Below are positions 59,882 through 64,000 of a stretch of DNA of 64,000 bases, in pieces. A model generated the notes under the pieces. The model was given only the letters and a program-made list of their open reading frames with translations, was not told the origin of the DNA and did not search any database. This stretch comes from Croceitalea marina (GTDB lineage Bacteria; Bacteroidota; Bacteroidia; Flavobacteriales; Flavobacteriaceae). A program made the position numbers and the translations under genes. Position 1 is the first letter of the stretch. Each line of letters starts with the position of its first letter. The stretch covers positions 1-64,000 of the forward strand of contig NZ_JBHULB010000014.1 in assembly GCF_042684265.1 (NCBI RefSeq), read 5' to 3'.

Positions 59882-61765
59882 ATGAAAAAAAATGACCTGA
59901 CTATTTTACAAAGCTTCGGGATTACAGGAATCGTGATTCTTGGAATGCTTTTGTTTAGTCCAGTGAGTTTACTTTTGGGTAATTTTATGGGCAAAGAACT
60001 TGCGACACTTATCTACTATCTTTTATCCATAGGAGTACCTTTTTGGATTATAAGCGCCATTCGAAAGAGTAAGACCAATAGCAAGACTTTGAATTTCAAG
60101 ATTGAAAATAAAAGAATAATTCCTTTCATTATCATTGCGACTGTAGCTTTGCTTTTTGGTCTAATTTCTCCGATTACAAATTTGATTCCAATACCAGAAA
60201 GTATTAAACAAGTCTTTTTGTCCTTTAGCAATCAAACAGGAATTTTTGCATTTATCTTAATGGTGTTTGCTGCACCAATTCTCGAGGAATTTATTTTTAG
60301 AGCGATTATATTGGATGGTTTACTAAAAAAGTATACTCCGATTACTGCAATTCTAATCTCCAGTTTTCTTTTCGAACTAGTTCATTTAAACCCATGGCAA
60401 TTTGTAACAGGTTTGGTAATAGGCATTTTTTCAGGATGGGTGTATTATAGAACACAGAGTATCTCATACTCCATAATAATTCATGCGACAGCTAATTTTA
60501 GCGGGTATTTGGTCCGATACTTTGTGGACATGGACTCTACCATGAATCAAACGCTAACAGAGCTTTATGGCGGATTATTAAGCCTAGTTTTAGCGATTTG
60601 TGGTTCAGTATTACTAGTACTAGTTTGTATCTATTTTTTGAATAAAGAGTTTGCTAAGAGAAAAAGCATAAGCAAAGGAAAAAATAGCATTATTTTATTG
60701 ATTCTGTATTCCACAATTTCAATTTCTTCGTGCAGTCCAGATGTGAAGTCCGAATTTTCTGAAATTCAGAATTATTTGAATGCCTTAACAACAGAAGATT
60801 TTTCAGGAGCAATACTAGTTGCTAAAGAAGATAGTATAATTGACTATAGGGCCTATGGCTATGCAAACATCGAACACAAAATTAAGAATGAGGTACACAC
60901 TAGATTCAATCTCGCCTCCATTACCAAAATGATAACGGCAGTTGGCGTTTTAAAGCTGTATGATGAGGGTAAAATTTCTTTGGAAGAACCGATTAAAAAA
61001 TATCTACCAAATTATTCAAATGAAGAAGTTAAAAGCAGTGTTACCATTCATCAACTGCTGTCTCATACTTCAGGACTTAATAATTTCTACACTGAAGAAC
61101 GGTTTTTAGCAACTGATAAATTGCAGTACAAAAATGTAAGTGACTTTGTTCCACTTTTTGAAAATGACACCCTCTTATTTAAACCTGGTTCAAAGTATCA
61201 TTATAGTGCATCAGGGTTTGTGTTATTAGGTTTGATTATTGAAGAAGTCAGCGAGCAAAATTACTATGACTATATTAAAAATGCTGTTTTTAAACCTGCA
61301 CAGATGGAAAACGCCTCGGTATTTGAAATAGATGCAATAACAGAAAACAGAGCTGATGGCTATACTTCTCATTTTGGAGAAATGGAAACGCTTAAGAAAA
61401 ATGAATCTTACCTTTCAAAAGCGTCCCCGGCAGGATTTCATTATGCTACTGCTGAAGATTTGTTCAATTTTTTAAAGGCATTAAGAAAGGGCAAATTGCT
61501 TAAAAAGGAAACGGTAAAACTAATGCATCAACCAAAAACCAAAGGCTACAATACTCATATTGGTTATGGAGTAGACATTGATTCAAGGTATAATCAAAAG
61601 ATTATCGGCCAAAGCGGAGGTTGGTATGGAATTCACAACGAATTACTCCATTTCACAAAAGACCAATACATGGTAATCATCTTATCGAATCAAGATGATG
61701 ATGGAAAAAAAGGAGCTTCAGGAGTAAAGAACTTTTTTATCCAATTATTTGCGAAAAAGAACTAA
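59882..61765 (+). CDS. Fusion of CPBP intramembrane protease and class C serine hydrolase
   Basis: 627 residues. Part one (~1-265) is a CPBP protease with eight helices and E-E-F-I-F-R (~137-142), F-E-L-V-H-L-N-P-W-Q-F (~166-176) and H-A-T-A-N-F-S-G-Y (~203-211). A further helix with a lipobox-like S-I-S-S-C (~285) leads to a penicillin-binding-fold domain (~295-627) with S-I-T-K (~354) and H-T-S-G-L; the usual Y-x-N is Y-S-A and the late motif is Q-S-G-G. So both halves have plausible active sites, the second slightly degenerate. The frame is uninterrupted, so this is a true fusion and not an assembly break within the window. CPBP half is a paralogue of the gene at 50.9 kb. Confidence 0.86.
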   Translation: MKKNDLTILQSFGITGIVILGMLLFSPVSLLLGNFMGKELATLIYYLLSIGVPFWIISAIRKSKTNSKTLNFKIENKRIIPFIIIATVALLFGLISPITNLIPIPESIKQVFLSFSNQTGIFAFILMVFAAPILEEFIFRAIILDGLLKKYTPITAILISSFLFELVHLNPWQFVTGLVIGIFSGWVYYRTQSISYSIIIHATANFSGYLVRYFVDMDSTMNQTLTELYGGLLSLVLAICGSVLLVLVCIYFLNKEFAKRKSISKGKNSIILLILYSTISISSCSPDVKSEFSEIQNYLNALTTEDFSGAILVAKEDSIIDYRAYGYANIEHKIKNEVHTRFNLASITKMITAVGVLKLYDEGKISLEEPIKKYLPNYSNEEVKSSVTIHQLLSHTSGLNNFYTEERFLATDKLQYKNVSDFVPLFENDTLLFKPGSKYHYSASGFVLLGLIIEEVSEQNYYDYIKNAVFKPAQMENASVFEIDAITENRADGYTSHFGEMETLKKNESYLSKASPAGFHYATAEDLFNFLKALRKGKLLKKETVKLMHQPKTKGYNTHIGYGVDIDSRYNQKIIGQSGGWYGIHNELLHFTKDQYMVIILSNQDDDGKKGASGVKNFFIQLFAKKN

Positions 61766-61813
61766 ATAATAAACGTGTATTAAAATAAAATCATCAAGAA
61801 AATTTTCAGAATT

Positions 61814-62347
61814 ATGCATAAAAACATATTATTTTCAGTAATCTTTTTATTGGTAAGTGTACAGCTGTCAGCTGCTGCTTCAAAAAAATGCTTTCCTTCC
61901 ATTCAGGTGCAAAACGATTCGACTAGAATCGCCGAACTTGATCGCTATTGGGAACGATTAAATAAAACTGTAATAGAGGGTGATTTTGAAGGGAATAAAG
62001 ATTGCTTCCATAAAGATGCCGTTATCGTATTTGCGTCAGGAAATAACAAGACTTCTGTGCCAATTTCGACTGCGCTGGAAGGTTGGAAGAAGGGGTTTAA
62101 AGATACTAGAGAAGGGAAAATAAAAGTGAATATAGAACTTCGTTTTTCTCAAAGAATTGGAAACGAAACTACTGCTCACGAAACGGGAATATTTGTTTAT
62201 ACGTCTACTGACACCTATACTGGAAACACAGCGAGGTTTATCATTCCTTTTGAAATGCTACTCGTAAAACGTAATAATAAATGGTACGCGATGATGGAAT
62301 ATCAAAAACCATTTGCAACTCAAAAAGAATGGGACGCTCTACAATAG
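61814..62347 (+). CDS. Secreted DUF4440/NTF2-like protein
   Basis: 177 residues with a signal peptide (L-F-S-V-I-F-L-L-V-S-V-Q-L-S-A-A-A). The body follows the DUF4440 NTF2-like pattern: 'R-Y-W-E-R-L-N-K-T-V-I-E-G-D-F-E-G' (~43-59), 'F-H-K-D-A-V-I-V-F' and 'L-L-V-K-R-N-N-K-W-Y-A-M-M-E'. Small-ligand binding or isomerase-like roles are known for the fold; none can be assigned. Last + strand gene of the accessory block. Confidence 0.82.
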   Translation: MHKNILFSVIFLLVSVQLSAAASKKCFPSIQVQNDSTRIAELDRYWERLNKTVIEGDFEGNKDCFHKDAVIVFASGNNKTSVPISTALEGWKKGFKDTREGKIKVNIELRFSQRIGNETTAHETGIFVYTSTDTYTGNTARFIIPFEMLLVKRNNKWYAMMEYQKPFATQKEWDALQ

Positions 62348-62511
62348 AGAGTATTTGAAAACATAGCACTGGCATACTGAAAATTTCAGAGACGTTTCAT
62401 TTCTAAGTTGTATGTTCTATTTGAAATGATTAAAGAAAACATTCACATAAAACGAGAGATAATATACTGTATAGAATTATTTGTAACGAACGGAAAGATT
62501 ATTGTAAATCC

Positions 62512-62688
62512 TTAAAGCTTCGCGACCGCGTTGTCAAAGTCCGGCAATGCTTCAACAATAGTATTGGTAACTTCTTGGCCAATTTCATCGGCATATTGAG
62601 CGTAAACCGTGTAGCCTACAACTAGCATCCCTATAACTAAAGACCAGATAAGGATTCTTGCAGGAAGTAATTTTTCAGAAGCTTTCAC
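62512..62688 (-). CDS. Small single-pass membrane protein (58 aa)
   Basis: 58 codons starting at GTG, read on the - strand. The sequence has one hydrophobic helix (I-L-I-W-S-L-V-I-G-M-L-V-V-G-Y-T-V-Y-A) followed by an acidic tail (Y-A-D-E-I-G-Q-E-V...L-P-D-F-D-N-A-V-A-K-L). A TACTTTTA sequence, close to TAnnTTTG, lies upstream at about 62715. Not recognised. The coherent amphipathic/TM layout favours a real gene, but the short length and GTG start keep it uncertain. Confidence 0.45.
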   Translation of the reverse strand: MKASEKLLPARILIWSLVIGMLVVGYTVYAQYADEIGQEVTNTIVEALPDFDNAVAKL

Positions 62689-62801
62689 GCCAAATTGATT
62701 AAGTTGGTTAACTAAAAGTAATCTAAAAAAATTAGATTAACAAATACTTAACAAATCTAATATCTTGTAAAGCAGTCGACTACCCTAAAATAGGGTCCTA
62801 T

Positions 62802-63029
62802 TTAAGCATTATGCGTGCCGTCACAGTAGGGTGGATTACTTGTTTTTTTACAAGTACATAAATAGGCTTCTTTGTTTTCTTCAACACTAAAACCCATAGA
62901 CGGGGTAGCATTATGTGTTCGATGAGAACCATCACAAAAAGGCTGGTTTGTGCTATGACTACAAGTGCACCATGCGTAACGTTTGTCTTTTTCTAAATCA
63001 ACTTTAATAGGGCTGTAAGAATCACTCAT
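62802..63029 (-). CDS. CDGSH-type iron-sulfur protein with two motifs
   Basis: 75 residues containing two CDGSH signatures: C-T-C-S-H-S-T-N-Q-P-F-C-D-G-S-H (~21-36) and C-T-C-K-K-T-S-N-P-P-Y-C-D-G-T-H (~58-73). Each binds a [2Fe-2S] cluster by three Cys and one His. Bacterial tandem CDGSH proteins are small soluble electron- or cluster-transfer proteins; partner unknown. Complete. Confidence 0.94.
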   Translation of the reverse strand: MSDSYSPIKVDLEKDKRYAWCTCSHSTNQPFCDGSHRTHNATPSMGFSVEENKEAYLCTCKKTSNPPYCDGTHNA

Positions 63030-63095
63030 TTCTAATCATTATTATCAACTAAAATTAACGTAAACCTTTCTAAGAATTAAAATAAATAAGACAAC

Positions 63096-63839
63096 TTAGC
63101 GTAACAGAATTGCAATCGCCCCAAACGCCGTGACCACCAAAATAAAGATGCGATATTGCTTTTCGTTAATCAACTTCACCAGTTTTACGCCCGTAAAAAG
63201 GCCAAATAAAATAGCAGGCACTAATTTTAAATTTATGACTAAGGTTTCTAAAGAGATAGTCTCCCAAACAAATAAATGAAAAGGTAACTTAAAGAGATTG
63301 GTAATTAAAAAAAGCCAAGCTGCTGTGCCAACAAATTCGTTTTTAGGCAAGCGCATAGCCAAAAAGAAAAGATTGGTAAAGGCACCTGCGAGATTGCCTA
63401 TCATTGTGCATATGCCTGCAAAAACACCTGTGCCGCCTGCAAAGGCCCAATGAGTAGGCACTGATTTTGATTTTCGTCTTTCCCAATAAATCAAAATGGC
63501 CAGACTTATCATAATCACCACGACCATGCCAATTTTAAATTGCTTCTCGGGCAAATCCTTACCTAGAAAAACTCCGATTAGAATACCAGTGAGCATCCAA
63601 GGTAAAAACTTGCGAATGTACTTCCACTGGGTATGTCTATTGTAGTAGATTACGGCAAAAACGTCACCTACCAAAAGCAAGGGCATTATCAGACCTGTAG
63701 ATTGCTTTGCGCCAAATGCAAGGGCCATAAGGGTTACATTAAAAATAGAGAGGCCTTTGAGCCCGGCTTTTGAAATACCAAGCAAAAAAGAGGCGGTTGC
63801 GGCCAACACCCAACCGATTATGGAAACTTCAATATTCAT
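63096..63839 (-). CDS. TauE/SafE family sulfite/anion exporter
   Basis: 247 residues, about eight helices in two similar halves, as in TauE/SafE (TSUP) proteins. Typical segments: 'A-A-T-A-S-F-L-L-G-I-S-K-A-G-L-K-G' (~13-29) and 'G-N-L-A-G-A-F-T-N-L-F-F-L-A-M-R-L-P-K' (~147-165). Members export sulfite, sulfoacetate or other anions through the inner membrane. It is divergent from the symporter gene at the window end. Confidence 0.88.
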   Translation of the reverse strand: MNIEVSIIGWVLAATASFLLGISKAGLKGLSIFNVTLMALAFGAKQSTGLIMPLLLVGDVFAVIYYNRHTQWKYIRKFLPWMLTGILIGVFLGKDLPEKQFKIGMVVVIMISLAILIYWERRKSKSVPTHWAFAGGTGVFAGICTMIGNLAGAFTNLFFLAMRLPKNEFVGTAAWLFLITNLFKLPFHLFVWETISLETLVINLKLVPAILFGLFTGVKLVKLINEKQYRIFILVVTAFGAIAILLR

Positions 63840-63950
63840 GCTTGGTAGTTAATTCTGATGTTATTGGTGGAACCTGAGTTTAGGTTGAGCGAATCTAAGG
63901 CAAAAATATTTTAAAAATCGATATCTTTAAAAATCGACCAAAACCAACTT

Positions 63951-64000
63951 ATGGAACTCAGTACACTTGACTACGGTTTTATTATAATTTTCTTCTCACT
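63951..64000 (+). CDS. Start of a probable sodium:solute symporter, 3' end outside window
   Basis: Only 16 full codons are visible: M-E-L-S-T-L-D-Y-G-F-I-I-I-F-F-S. The 'L-D-Y-x-x-I-I-x-F' start resembles sodium:solute symporter family proteins, but this is a guess from a very short piece. Confidence 0.4.
   Translation, partial: MELSTLDYGFIIIFFS

Noticed and set aside
55673..61765. Serine hydrolases as beta-lactam resistance genes
   Set aside because: They have the general penicillin-binding fold with extra domains typical of peptidases/esterases; nothing shows beta-lactamase activity.

Overview
The window is a piece of chromosome from a member of the Bacteroidota, almost certainly a marine-type Flavobacteriaceae. 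This rests on a type IX secretion (T9SS) gliding adhesin with its PorP/SprF partner, an LPXXC-poor but cysteine-lipobox-rich set of lipoproteins, carboxypeptidase-regulatory-domain outer-membrane barrels, a GIN-domain protein, and many promoters with the Bacteroidota -7 element TAnnTTTG. The DNA is AT-rich except for one block inside the adhesin gene. No species can be named from the sequence alone.

Layout. 1-8.05 kb: the 3' part of a giant SprB-like adhesin and a PorP/SprF-family gene. 8.06-8.8 kb: folB and two tRNA-Cys-type genes, the first with an odd anticodon loop. 8.8-13.9 kb: LysE-type exporter, GIN-domain protein, RNase R, an AT-rich gap, then rpiB and an ElaA-type acetyltransferase. 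13.9-15.7 kb: a type II restriction-modification pair. 15.9-18.3 kb: S41 protease and rnpA, the latter fused at its start codon position to a DUF559 nuclease carried by a small element with inverted termini and a 5-bp target duplication. 18.4-31.3 kb: M1 and S8 peptidases, MBL hydrolase, APC-Usp permease, proton antiporter, LepA, outer-membrane barrel. 31.3-35.0 kb: a tightly overlapping five-gene operon (TolB-like lipoprotein, Lgt-like membrane enzyme, Tes/MJ0619-like radical SAM enzyme, two small membrane proteins). 35.1-39.5 kb: M28 peptidase, Dus, LolC/E-type permease, RbfA, methylmalonyl-CoA epimerase.

39.6-53.2 kb looks like an old genomic island: a CAT-anticodon tRNA, its terminator, a decayed tyrosine integrase, then a 12-kb co-directional operon of mostly accessory genes (DinB, TIKI/EreA-like, S41, DUF1272, SnoaL, DUF5916 barrel, GNAT, a catalytically dead M1 homologue, CPBP protease, secreted proteins), ending near a perfect 27-bp copy of the terminator arm. 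53.4-62.3 kb continues in accessory style: a membrane AraC regulator, a DJ-1/PfpI protein, three class C beta-lactamase-like serine hydrolases (one fused to a CPBP protease) and another copy of the small secreted family. 62.5-64 kb: a small membrane protein, a CDGSH protein, a TauE/SafE exporter and the start of a probable sodium:solute symporter.

The observations most worth following are the DUF559 element and its capture of rnpA, the Lgt-like/Tes-like operon as a candidate lipid-modifying pathway, the repeat-bounded GC-rich block in the adhesin, the C33 tRNA-Cys variant, and the tRNA-linked island.
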